Shown: positions 45,002 to 53,034 of the stretch, piece after piece | Position numbering within the stretch: the first letter of the stretch is position 1 | Layout: each line of letters begins with the position of its first letter | NCBI GenBank assembly: GCA_022820725.1 | Contig: JAJEFA010000004.1 | Span: forward strand, 124,001 to 188,000 | DNA from: Candidatus Binatia bacterium | Lineage (GTDB): Bacteria > Desulfobacterota > Binatia > Bin18 | Length of the DNA stretch: 64,000 nucleotides | Direction: 5' to 3' | Translations under genes and position numbers: made by a program | Notes under the pieces: generated by a model | What the model was told of the DNA's origin: nothing | The model's input: only the letters and a program-made list of their open reading frames with translations | Database searches by the model: none

Positions 45002-45322
45002 ATGGCAAAAGTGTGGTTTATCCAACAGCAAAATCGGCTGATTGCCGTTGGCGGCAAGCCGGCCTATGAGCGGCCTTTTGAGAGTATTCAGTGGCCTTTG
45101 GATATTGGCGTCCATCGGTTTTATACGGACCAGGCTCCCACGCTTGACTCCAGCCTTCCGACCCAAGACGCATCGTCTGCCGATATGGTGCTGGTCGAAC
45201 TGCAAGGGAGTGATGTCGCTGCCGGGTCGAGCTATAAGGTCGGCTTCTACTCGTCTCCGTATTCCCCACGCGCAGTTGCCGAGCGGCTCGGCCAACCCTG
45301 GGCCGAGGGTTCCACGATCTAA
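45002..45322 (+). CDS. Conserved-looking hypothetical protein
   Basis: Protein of 106 residues with no signal peptide or membrane segment. It opens AKVWFIQQQNRLIAVGGKPAYERPF and contains DIGVHRFYTDQAP and VELQGSDVAAGSSYKVGFYSS. I do not recognise it. It follows the M24 peptidase by 14 bp with AAGGAAA before the ATG, so the two are cotranscribed. Its stop overlaps the stop of the convergent haemoglobin gene by 4 bp. Confidence 0.65.
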   Translation: MAKVWFIQQQNRLIAVGGKPAYERPFESIQWPLDIGVHRFYTDQAPTLDSSLPTQDASSADMVLVELQGSDVAAGSSYKVGFYSSPYSPRAVAERLGQPWAEGSTI

Positions 45323-45738
45323 TCCCGTGTCCGGCACCGTTCCGCGGGAATCGCCAACTGTGCGATCAGATATGCCTTGAAGCTTGCGGCGTAGGGCTGT
45401 TGCTCCAGCGCCTGCTGCATACAGGACAGCCAGGCGTCGCGCTGTTTCGTCCCGATGTGCAGATGGGCATGTGCGCTCGGAATCCTGATCGGCCCATACT
45501 TTTCGTGATACAGTCTTGGCCCGCCTAACCAGCCGGATAGAAACCGGGCCAGCTTGTCTCTGGACCGGGTGAGATCGGCGGGGTGCATGGCCCGAATTTC
45601 CTGGGTCTCGGGCAACTGTTCCATCAAGTCATAAAAATCATCGACTAACCGCCGAATCCCTGCCACCCCGCCGGCGGCCTGAAAGGAGGCATCACCGTCG
45701 CCATAGCCGGATTTTTCTGTGTGCGTGTGTGTCGTCAT
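45319..45738 (-). CDS. Group II truncated haemoglobin
   Basis: Protein of 139 residues. DASFQAAGGVAGIRRLVDDFYDLMEQLPE opens the globin fold. FLSGWLGGPRLYHEKYGPIRIPSAHAHLHIGTKQRDAWLSCM holds the proximal His region and the group II Trp (AW). These bind O2 or NO and guard against oxidative or nitrosative stress. It is transcribed alone, diverging from the GST gene at 45808. Confidence 0.93.
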   Translation of the reverse strand: MTTHTHTEKSGYGDGDASFQAAGGVAGIRRLVDDFYDLMEQLPETQEIRAMHPADLTRSRDKLARFLSGWLGGPRLYHEKYGPIRIPSAHAHLHIGTKQRDAWLSCMQQALEQQPYAASFKAYLIAQLAIPAERCRTRD

Positions 45739-45807
45739 GTCCCCAGCCCAGTTCTTCTGTTATGCTCCCTCGCCTGAGATATATGCCGTTCGGAAAGGAT
45801 AGTCACC

Positions 45808-46626
45808 ATGTCAGACTTCGATCTCCGCATTTTTTCTTATCTGCCCAACCCACGCATTTGGAAGGCTACTATTGCAGCTCGTCTGTGCGATATCCGTATT
45901 GATATCCGAGGCAGTACGCCTCCCGACTTGCAGAATTGGCTGTGGGATTTTGAGGCTCGCCCGCTGACCGAAGAAGAAAAGACCGCTCCCCAGGAGACGG
46001 AACGGCAGGCCCGGGCCGGTTTTAGCGGCCGTTTGTTCAAGACGGACGCCTTTCTCGAAGCACATCCGTTTGGGACGGTTCCGGCAGCCTTCAGCCCTGA
46101 CGGCCAGACCGGGATTTTTGAGTCGAACAGCATCATGCGCGCAGTCGGGCGCCTGGGGCAGGAGACCTATCCGGTGTATGGAACGGATGCGTATTCGGCG
46201 GCTCGTATTGATAGCTTTCTGGACGCCAGTCTGGTCTTTGCGCGCGACTCGCAGATTTATCTCCTGGCCTTAATGGGCGGCAAGATGACGGCGGATATTC
46301 ATGCCAGGGCGAAGGACGCCTTTGGGATTTATCTTTCCGGCATTGAACGGGGACTTGCCCCGAACCGAGACTATCTCGTTGGCGATGCTGTCACCCTGGC
46401 GGATATCTGCTTTGTGGCGGAAATTGCCCTGTTCTCCAACGAAAAGGCCCAGCAGAAGCTTTTGGCCGACAATGGGCTCGGCCTGATATTCCCTGCCGAC
46501 ACAGAAGCCGAATATCCACGAGCGCTGGCGCATTTTACCAAGCTGTCCGAGCACGAGGCGTTCGCGCCGGATGTTCAACCCTATATGGAGAAGCTGCGTA
46601 AGCGGATTGAGCGGCAGAGCGCCTAG
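45808..46626 (+). CDS. Glutathione S-transferase-like protein
   Basis: Protein of 272 residues. The thioredoxin-like N-domain includes FSYLPNPRIWKATIAARLC, then HPFGTVPAAFSPDGQTGIFESNSIMRAVGRLG. The helical C-domain includes YLVGDAVTLADICFVAEIALF. The loop between strands is longer than usual and resembles elongation-factor-1-gamma-like GSTs. GAAAGGA precedes the ATG. Confidence 0.85.
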   Translation: MSDFDLRIFSYLPNPRIWKATIAARLCDIRIDIRGSTPPDLQNWLWDFEARPLTEEEKTAPQETERQARAGFSGRLFKTDAFLEAHPFGTVPAAFSPDGQTGIFESNSIMRAVGRLGQETYPVYGTDAYSAARIDSFLDASLVFARDSQIYLLALMGGKMTADIHARAKDAFGIYLSGIERGLAPNRDYLVGDAVTLADICFVAEIALFSNEKAQQKLLADNGLGLIFPADTEAEYPRALAHFTKLSEHEAFAPDVQPYMEKLRKRIERQSA

Positions 46627-46649
46627 GCGGGGAAAATCAACCTTTCCGG

Positions 46650-47510
46650 CTATGTCCCCTTGACCTGTCTCCGGCTGTCCGGGTTCAGGCTGACCTGGGT
46701 ATCCGTCAGGGTGACGACTCTTCTCTTATACAGCGCTCCCAGGGCTTTTTTATACGTCTTCTTGCTCACCCCGAACCACTGCCGGATAGACTCGGGCGTA
46801 CTCCGGTCGGTAACGGGAATCTGTCCGTCGTGCCGTTCCAGAGCGTCCAGAATGGCCACACTAATATCCGGGACCTTGGCATACCCCGGCTTGTGCAGAC
46901 AGACGTCAATTTTTCCGTCCGCTCGTACGGTTTTGACAAAACCGGTCAGCCGTTGTCCGCTATGAAGTGGCTGAAAGATATCAGCGGAGTGTAACAGCCC
47001 CCAGTGTGCACGATTGACAATGACCTTGCGGCCCAGCGTCGTTTGGGTGCAGACGAAGAGTTCAACTTCCTGACCGACGTGAAGGTCGGTCGCGGTATCG
47101 GACAGAAAGCGATCGAGCTTTGCCGAGGCGACGACACGCTGACTCCGCTCATCCAGATAAACTCTGACAATATAGGCGCGCCCCTTTTTCATCGGCGTGT
47201 TTTGCTCTCGAAAAGGAACCAGCAGGTCCTTGGGTAAACCCCAATCGAGAAAGGCGCCGACCGGTGTCTCGGCAACGACCTTGAGCCGCGCAAAGTCGCC
47301 GGCCATAGCCAGCGGTGATTGCACGGTGGCTACCGGACGGTCCTCGGAATCCGTATAGAGGAAAACGGTGAGGGGTTCGCCCGTTCGACAGGTATCGGGA
47401 ACATCGGGCTGCGGGAGTAATATCTCGCCGAGCTCTCCCGCGTCGAGATAAACTCCCCTGTCTGTTGCGTTGACCACCTGGAGCGTATTCAGCGTACCGA
47501 TGTGTGGCAT
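46650..47510 (-). CDS. cvfB: CvfB/YitL-like S1-domain RNA-binding protein
   Basis: Protein of 286 residues. The opening GTLNTLQVVNATDRGVYLDAGELGEILLPQ is the first S1-like domain. VVAETPVGAFLDWGLPKDLLVPF is the second. A third follows (SGQRLTGFVKTVRADGKIDVCLHKPGY). The winged-helix end contains WFGVSKKTYKKALGALYKRR. CvfB proteins bind RNA and influence virulence genes in staphylococci. The ATG is at 47508-47510, 7 bp after the LLM stop. Confidence 0.9.
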   Translation of the reverse strand: MPHIGTLNTLQVVNATDRGVYLDAGELGEILLPQPDVPDTCRTGEPLTVFLYTDSEDRPVATVQSPLAMAGDFARLKVVAETPVGAFLDWGLPKDLLVPFREQNTPMKKGRAYIVRVYLDERSQRVVASAKLDRFLSDTATDLHVGQEVELFVCTQTTLGRKVIVNRAHWGLLHSADIFQPLHSGQRLTGFVKTVRADGKIDVCLHKPGYAKVPDISVAILDALERHDGQIPVTDRSTPESIRQWFGVSKKTYKKALGALYKRRVVTLTDTQVSLNPDSRRQVKGT

Positions 47511-47517
47511 ACGGGCT

Positions 47518-48501
47518 CTAGTGGGACACAAACTCGGGCATGACCTTCTTAACGAAGAGTGTCTGCGTCTCTGCGGAGGTCGCTATGAAAACGAAATAGG
47601 TGATGCCCAGGTCTTCAATGCGCGTAGTGAGGTCACGCCTGACCTCGTCCGGAGTACCCATACAGAGCAGCGGTGAGCGGCGCGCCGTTTCCACGTCAGG
47701 AAAGCCCAGGCGGGACGCAATTTTACCGAACAGGGGGTCGTCTGTCGTATTGGACAGACAGAGCATGACCATGCCTCCCAGCTCAATGCTCTGTGGGTCT
47801 CGGCCGACTTCCCCGACATATTTGCGGAACATACCGATCCGCCGTTCGAGCTGAGCCATGTCAAAGGCGACGGTGGCGACCGGGTCGTTCACAAAGTCTT
47901 TACCGTTAAAAATGGGCGGAATGATATTGAGAATGTCGGCCTCGGCTGCGGCGATTTTGAGTAGTCCGCTCCCCGAGCCGCCCAGCATGAGCGGCGGACG
48001 GGGCTGTTGCACGGGTCGTGGATTATTATACGCCTTCTCGATTGTGTAATACTGGCCGTGAAACGTGGGCTCTGCCTGGGTCCACATGGCTTTGAGTACC
48101 TGGATGGCCTCGGCCATTTGGGCCAGACGTTCCGCGTTGGAGGGATACGCATAGCCGTGGGCGTCGTATTCCGACTGCTGCCAGCCCGCTCCTAAGCCCA
48201 GGACGAGCCGCCCATTACTGACCTGGTCCAGCGTGGAGGTGATCTTGGCCAGCAACGGCGGCGGACGAAACGAGGCGGCCGCGACCGTGGGGGTCAGGCG
48301 GATGCGGTTGGTCACGGCGGCAACGGCGGTCAGGGTGGTGAAGCACTCCAACTGCGGGACCTGCGGTGTGCCCAACGGAGAAAAAAAGTGATCATTGAGC
48401 GACACCGAATAAAAGCCGTCGTTCTCGGCACGCAGCGCGGCCCGCTTTGCTGCGGCAAAGTCGCCAGTGGGTAGGAATAAGCCAAACTTGACATCGTGCA
48501 T
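47518..48501 (-). CDS. Luciferase-like monooxygenase (LLM class)
   Basis: Protein of 327 residues. VKFGLFLPTGDFAAAKRAALRAENDGFYSVSLNDHFF, then LDQVSNGRLVLGLGAGWQQSEYDAHGY near 88-115 and PPLMLGGSGSGLLKIAAAEADILNI, is the F420-type LLM layout. GGAGGAGAG precedes the ATG at 48499-48501; the upstream extension of the frame has no similarity and overlaps the SDR promoter. It is followed closely by cvfB. Confidence 0.9.
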   Translation of the reverse strand: MHDVKFGLFLPTGDFAAAKRAALRAENDGFYSVSLNDHFFSPLGTPQVPQLECFTTLTAVAAVTNRIRLTPTVAAASFRPPPLLAKITSTLDQVSNGRLVLGLGAGWQQSEYDAHGYAYPSNAERLAQMAEAIQVLKAMWTQAEPTFHGQYYTIEKAYNNPRPVQQPRPPLMLGGSGSGLLKIAAAEADILNIIPPIFNGKDFVNDPVATVAFDMAQLERRIGMFRKYVGEVGRDPQSIELGGMVMLCLSNTTDDPLFGKIASRLGFPDVETARRSPLLCMGTPDEVRRDLTTRIEDLGITYFVFIATSAETQTLFVKKVMPEFVSH

Positions 48502-48643
48502 GCGTCTCTCCTCCGCCTCCTTCTGCTGTCCATGACAAAGGCCGATAGGTATATCAGATAGGTGTCGGCTGCAAACGCTTGTCCCTTTTCCCTGCTCCCG
48601 GTAGGATGTCAGCATTGAATCTTCTGAACGAAAGGACGTGAGT

Positions 48644-49351
48644 ATGGCAGAAAAACCAGTTGCCGCAGTGCTTGGAGTTGGTCCGGGCTTGGGGGCCGCG
48701 CTGGCCCGCCGGTTCGCGAAAGAGTATGCGGTGGCAATCAACGCCCGCCGCACGGAATATCTCGCATCGCTGGCGGAAGAAATTCGCGCTGAGGGAGGGC
48801 AGGTCTGCGAGGCCTCGGCTGATCTGAGCGACCGGGCCCAGATCGAGGCCCTGTTCAAGACGATCCGTGAACAACTCGGCCCGCCCGAAGTTCTACTCTA
48901 TAACGCCGGCGGTGGGGCCTTCGGCACAATCGCCGATATGACCCCGGAACAGTACGAGAACTCCTGGCGGGTCAACGCCTATGGCGCGTTTCTGAGCGCG
49001 AGGGAAGTGGTTCCGGACATGCTTGAACGTGGGCACGGCAGTATGCTGTTTACCGGCGCGACCGCCGGCGTCAAGGCCGGCCCCCGCTCAGTGGTCTTCG
49101 GTCCGGCCAAGTTCGCCCTGCGCGGATTGGTGCAATCGCTGGCGCGCGACCTTGGGCCCAAAGGCATCCATGTGGGTTGGATCAATGTTGACGGCGTGAT
49201 CGACATCCCTGGCCGCAACTATCCCAATATGACCGAGGAAGACATGCTCAAGCCCGAGGCCATTGCCGAAACCTACTGGCATATGGCCCATCAGGATCGC
49301 AGCTCCTGGACGACCGAGATCGATGTCCGGCCGTTCAAGGAAAAATTCTGA
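48644..49351 (+). CDS. SDR-family protein with Phe in place of catalytic Tyr
   Basis: Protein of 235 residues. The cofactor loop GVGPGLGAALARRFA (11-25), NAGGGAFG near 87, and SLARDLGPKGIHVGWINVDG mark a short-chain dehydrogenase. The active-site YxxxK reads FGPAK (Phe152, Lys156), so normal proton transfer is not expected; some SDR subfamilies show this change. AAAGGA sits 7 nt before the ATG. It is divergent from the LLM gene. Confidence 0.88.
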   Translation: MAEKPVAAVLGVGPGLGAALARRFAKEYAVAINARRTEYLASLAEEIRAEGGQVCEASADLSDRAQIEALFKTIREQLGPPEVLLYNAGGGAFGTIADMTPEQYENSWRVNAYGAFLSAREVVPDMLERGHGSMLFTGATAGVKAGPRSVVFGPAKFALRGLVQSLARDLGPKGIHVGWINVDGVIDIPGRNYPNMTEEDMLKPEAIAETYWHMAHQDRSSWTTEIDVRPFKEKF

Positions 49352-49353
49352 GG

Positions 49354-50547
49354 ATGATCAAATATTCCATACGGCAGGGTGAGACGGCCGTCCGCAACAC
49401 TGACTGGCCATCTCACCCTCCGTCATGGATCTATCGGGTTCTTCCGGCGGGAGGATTGCTGACCGGATTCTCTGCGGACGTGCTATTGTCGAGCGGACGG
49501 ATTGACCTGCTCGCTTTCCCCGTCCTGTCGCTTTTGCTCTGGAACCTAGCGATATATGTCCTGACCCTCCTAAAGCGGTTTCGTCCAAGGAGAGAAGGGC
49601 GAGAATTGCATGAATTCGTGCCTTGGCTTGCGAGACTATGCAATAAATCCTTCGAGAAACTACACGCAGGCGGATCAGAGGCGCTCGACGATCTCCGGAC
49701 GCGCGACTTGTCTCATTCGATACTGTTGAGCCGTATCAGAGCTAGCGTGCATCTGTCGGCGGTGACAACAACCGTCGGACTCATGATCGGTATGTATCTG
49801 CAAGGAGTCGCCTTTGAGTACCGAGCAGGGTGGAGCAGCACATTTCTTGAGACTGACACGTTACGGATCATATTAGTGTTAATTCTGGGACCGGCTGCAT
49901 GGATAACGGGAATCGGAATTCCAAATGTAGAGGCCCTGCGATCACTCGCTTGGTCAGCGGGGACGGATGGTGAGATTGCCACTAACTGGATCCACCTGTA
50001 TGCCGTGACTTGTATACTAGTGGTCGTCTTACCACGGCTGATGCTGACGCTCTGGAGTTTGGGGACGGCGCGTCGCCGCGAGCGGGAGCTCCAGGTGGTT
50101 TCATTGAATGCTGAGGAACATCCTACGCCGAATATGTCTTCCCCGCACTTTGAGCGGATTTGCATCATTCCATTCAACCATCTGGATATATCGAAATGCA
50201 GGTCGAAATGCAGGTGCATGTTCGATGGCGATATCGATGACCGACAATCCGTCCCGTACGAAAAAATCGATGAGTATTTCGATATGTTTAAGCCGAGTGA
50301 GGGCTCAGCTTTGTATGTCGCCGCCTTTGACTTATCTGCTACACCCGAGGCAGAAGTGCACGGAAGGATGATCGACCGGCTAAAACAAGCAGCAGGAACA
50401 TGTGAAACAAAAGTATGTCTTGATACTAATGCTTATACTGAACGATTCGCCGGATATCCTGAGCGTGTGGGAGAACGTAAGAAAAGCTGGTCAGATTTTC
50501 TTACGCCCTACGAGGTCACGCCGATATTCACCGGGGAGGAGGTATGA
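49354..50547 (+). CDS. DUF2868-type membrane protein, partner of GTPase
   Basis: Protein of 397 residues with membrane segments at about 29-74 (two), 130-152, 171-190 and 212-235, then a soluble C-terminus of about 160 residues containing a Cys-rich patch (SKCRSKCRCMF) near 280. The arrangement next to a DUF3482 GTPase fits DUF2868. The N-terminus is shorter than I expect for that family, so the start may be further off or the gene trimmed. It begins 2 bp after the SDR stop, yet base use changes abruptly to lower GC, which suggests acquired DNA. Confidence 0.7.
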   Translation: MIKYSIRQGETAVRNTDWPSHPPSWIYRVLPAGGLLTGFSADVLLSSGRIDLLAFPVLSLLLWNLAIYVLTLLKRFRPRREGRELHEFVPWLARLCNKSFEKLHAGGSEALDDLRTRDLSHSILLSRIRASVHLSAVTTTVGLMIGMYLQGVAFEYRAGWSSTFLETDTLRIILVLILGPAAWITGIGIPNVEALRSLAWSAGTDGEIATNWIHLYAVTCILVVVLPRLMLTLWSLGTARRRERELQVVSLNAEEHPTPNMSSPHFERICIIPFNHLDISKCRSKCRCMFDGDIDDRQSVPYEKIDEYFDMFKPSEGSALYVAAFDLSATPEAEVHGRMIDRLKQAAGTCETKVCLDTNAYTERFAGYPERVGERKKSWSDFLTPYEVTPIFTGEEV

Positions 50548-51962
50548 CTGCACAGACCATAACACTCAGCCTGATTTCTCATACGAATGTCGGTAAGACG
50601 ACGCTCGCACGGACGTTACTATATAAGGATATCGGCGAGGTCGCCGACCGTGCTCATGTCACGGATATTTCAGAGGCGTATGAATTGACTCGAACGTCCA
50701 AGGGTGAAGTGTTGCAATTATACGATACACCTGGGTTCGGTGATACGCCTCGCTTGTGGAAGCATCTCGAGCGGGCGAATACTCCGTTATTGGGCTTTCT
50801 CAGCGAGGTGTGGGATCGTTTTACGGACCGACCACTCTGGTGTAGCCAACAGGCGATGTTCAATGTGCGGGAGCATGCGGATGTTGTTCTATATCTTGTC
50901 AACGCAAGCGAAGAACCAGAAACTGCGGGTTACGTCGAGAAGGAGATGAAAATCCTGCAATGGTTAGACAAGCCGATTATGGTTCTGTTGAACCAGATGG
51001 GGTCGCCAAAGCAATCCAGCGTAGAGGAAGATGAGGTGAACCGTTGGCGTCACCATTTCCGCTCGATTTCAAATGACACTCGGGTGATAGCATTTGATGC
51101 CTTTGCACGTTGTTGGGTGCAAGAAGGGATTCTGTGGAAAGAAATTGTGGAACTACTACCCGCCAAGCAGCGTCCTCTGATGGAGAACTGTATTGTATCC
51201 CTGAATGAACGCAATAAAGGGCGTTTCCAGAAGGCAATGAGTCACCTTGGAAGTGCGCTTGGAAAGATATTTTGTGACCGTGAAGCCCTGCAAGGGCAGG
51301 GCTTCTTCGATACCCTGTTGTCGAAAGGCTCTGCTGAGGAGAAAGCGGTGTCCCTGCTGAAAGAACGGACGGAGGAAACTCTGAGGAAGGCCCTGACTGA
51401 TATTGTTCATGAGTACGAACTCCCAGGCGAGGCGAAACGGGAAATCTCAAAGGAAGCTGACATCAATACGGAAAAGACGGCTAATAAAAGCAAGTGGGCC
51501 ATTGGTGGAGGTATGCTGAGCGGCGCGTTATCCGGGCTCGCTGCTGACCTGGCCGCTGGGGGAATGACTTTTGGTGGCGGTATGATGCTTGGCGCCATCC
51601 TGGGTGCGGGTGGCAGTGCGTTGCTTGCCAGTGGCATCAACACCATCAAAGGGAAGCATGAAGACTATGTGGAATGGAGTTCCGAAAAAGCAGACCACTT
51701 CGTACGGGGTGCAATGCTCTACTACCTTGCGGTTGCGCATTACGGACGCGGGAGAGGAGAATGGCGAGAAACAAAGGAGCCAAAGTTCTGGAATGACACT
51801 GTAAAACGCGCAACGTCCCGGTTACACAAGGATATTGAAACCGTGGTCAATCGCACGCGCCAGACCCGGGATGTCAACGGCCATGCCATTCGTACAATCC
51901 TTTCAAAGGCCACGCGCGACACATTGTTAACCCTTTATCCCAATGCCTCGATAGAACGGTAA
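50544..51962 (+). CDS. DUF3482-type GTPase with glycine-rich hydrophobic hairpin
   Basis: Protein of 472 residues. The GTPase domain has G1 HTNVGKTT (13-20), G3 DTPG (61-64) and a diverged G4 (NQMG at 150-153 instead of NKxD). Residues about 313-362 form a Gly-rich hydrophobic hairpin (AIGGGMLSGALSG, MTFGGGMMLGAILGAGG) that could enter a membrane. ATGA overlap (50544-50547) couples it to the DUF2868 protein, which should be its membrane partner. Function unknown; dynamin-like or stress-related roles are only speculation. Lower GC than the neighbourhood. Confidence 0.75.
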   Translation: MTAQTITLSLISHTNVGKTTLARTLLYKDIGEVADRAHVTDISEAYELTRTSKGEVLQLYDTPGFGDTPRLWKHLERANTPLLGFLSEVWDRFTDRPLWCSQQAMFNVREHADVVLYLVNASEEPETAGYVEKEMKILQWLDKPIMVLLNQMGSPKQSSVEEDEVNRWRHHFRSISNDTRVIAFDAFARCWVQEGILWKEIVELLPAKQRPLMENCIVSLNERNKGRFQKAMSHLGSALGKIFCDREALQGQGFFDTLLSKGSAEEKAVSLLKERTEETLRKALTDIVHEYELPGEAKREISKEADINTEKTANKSKWAIGGGMLSGALSGLAADLAAGGMTFGGGMMLGAILGAGGSALLASGINTIKGKHEDYVEWSSEKADHFVRGAMLYYLAVAHYGRGRGEWRETKEPKFWNDTVKRATSRLHKDIETVVNRTRQTRDVNGHAIRTILSKATRDTLLTLYPNASIER

Positions 51963-52036
51963 TTAAGAAATACAAATGGTCGGCAGGAGTCGCACCCAGT
52001 TATCTACGGCGAGCCAATTATCTAGTCTTCTGGAAC

Positions 52037-52828
52037 CTACCGGAAGCGGCTGCCCGGCGCGGGCGGCTCTTCCGGTGGGCCGGCAAAGCACTGCGCTATG
52101 GCCATCCATCTGGTGGCCGTATCGCCACTCACACGAAGCGAGGTATCTGCGATATTGCGCACCTGCGTGACCACCTGACAGAACTCGACCGCGCTACCCT
52201 CGATCCGGTTCGCCTGGTCCGGCTGATTCCACTCCCATATCTCTCCCGACGGGGCGCTGAGCCGCAGGTAGGGGATGTCCGTCGGCACGGCGAGCTTGCG
52301 GTTCGTGAAGGTCCAGCCGAAGGTGTTCACCCCCATGACGACAACATTCTTGATACGGGCGGTGTTGGTGCGCGTTTGGCCCAGCAGGTCGTATATGGCC
52401 TGACTGTGCGCCCAGGTTTCCATCAGACGCGCCGTGATACTGGAACGCACGCTCATATCCGGCCCAAACCACTGCACCCGTTTTTTGGGGTCCGCAACTG
52501 CAAAGCGCCCCGCCATCTCAAGAGAGAAGGTACGCCAGCGGTGTAACAGTGCGCGGTCCCGTAGCCCGTCAAGCCAGACGTGGGTGAAGGCCAGCCGCCC
52601 GTGCTGCTGGCGGCCGACGGTGAATTCCTTCACCAGGTCCAGGAAGGCATTCGTATCCTGCAATGAAAGATCAGCCGCGTAATCGCCCATATGCAGATGG
52701 GCCACGATATCGTTGATCGTCCACGCCTTGAATTGTGTTTTCTTTCCCCAGTCCCGATCGTCCAACCCGTTGAGCAGGGCGAATACCGCCTCGCTCTCTT
52801 CCCGGAAATCCAGGGCTTGCTGCAACAT
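52037..52828 (-). CDS. TIGR03084-like DinB/maleylpyruvate-isomerase-fold protein
   Basis: Protein of 263 residues. FREESEAVFALLNGLDDRDWGKKTQFKAWTINDIVAHLHMGDYAADL at the N-terminus is a DinB-type four-helix metal-binding domain, with His near 43-45 and a second His in METWAHSQAIYDLLG near 145. These match TIGR03084, a group near mycothiol-dependent isomerases. AGGAG precedes the ATG at 52826-52828. It diverges from the PQQ dehydrogenase. Confidence 0.8.
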   Translation of the reverse strand: MLQQALDFREESEAVFALLNGLDDRDWGKKTQFKAWTINDIVAHLHMGDYAADLSLQDTNAFLDLVKEFTVGRQQHGRLAFTHVWLDGLRDRALLHRWRTFSLEMAGRFAVADPKKRVQWFGPDMSVRSSITARLMETWAHSQAIYDLLGQTRTNTARIKNVVVMGVNTFGWTFTNRKLAVPTDIPYLRLSAPSGEIWEWNQPDQANRIEGSAVEFCQVVTQVRNIADTSLRVSGDTATRWMAIAQCFAGPPEEPPAPGSRFR

Positions 52829-52925
52829 CGGCCGCTCCTGTCTGCGCTGTCGCTTATCTGGCCGGGCAAACAAATCACACCCAGGGTAAAAAGACTACTC
52901 ACCAGGAGCGGGGGGAGCTTTTTTA

Positions 52926-52967
52926 TCCCCTCTTGGGAGGGGTGGCCCGAAGGGCCGGGGTGGGTTC
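52926..52967 (+). repeat. Dispersed REP-like element, family A, copy 4
   Basis: TCCCCTCTTGGGAGGGG hairpin, then GGCCCGAAGGGCC and GGGGTGGGTT. It lies in the promoter gap between divergent genes (52829-53034). Confidence 0.8.
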
Positions 52968-53034
52968 CTTTTCGCAGCACACGTCTCAAGAGGGGATTAC
53001 GCGCTGTATCGATTTTCCTATACGTAGAAGTCAT

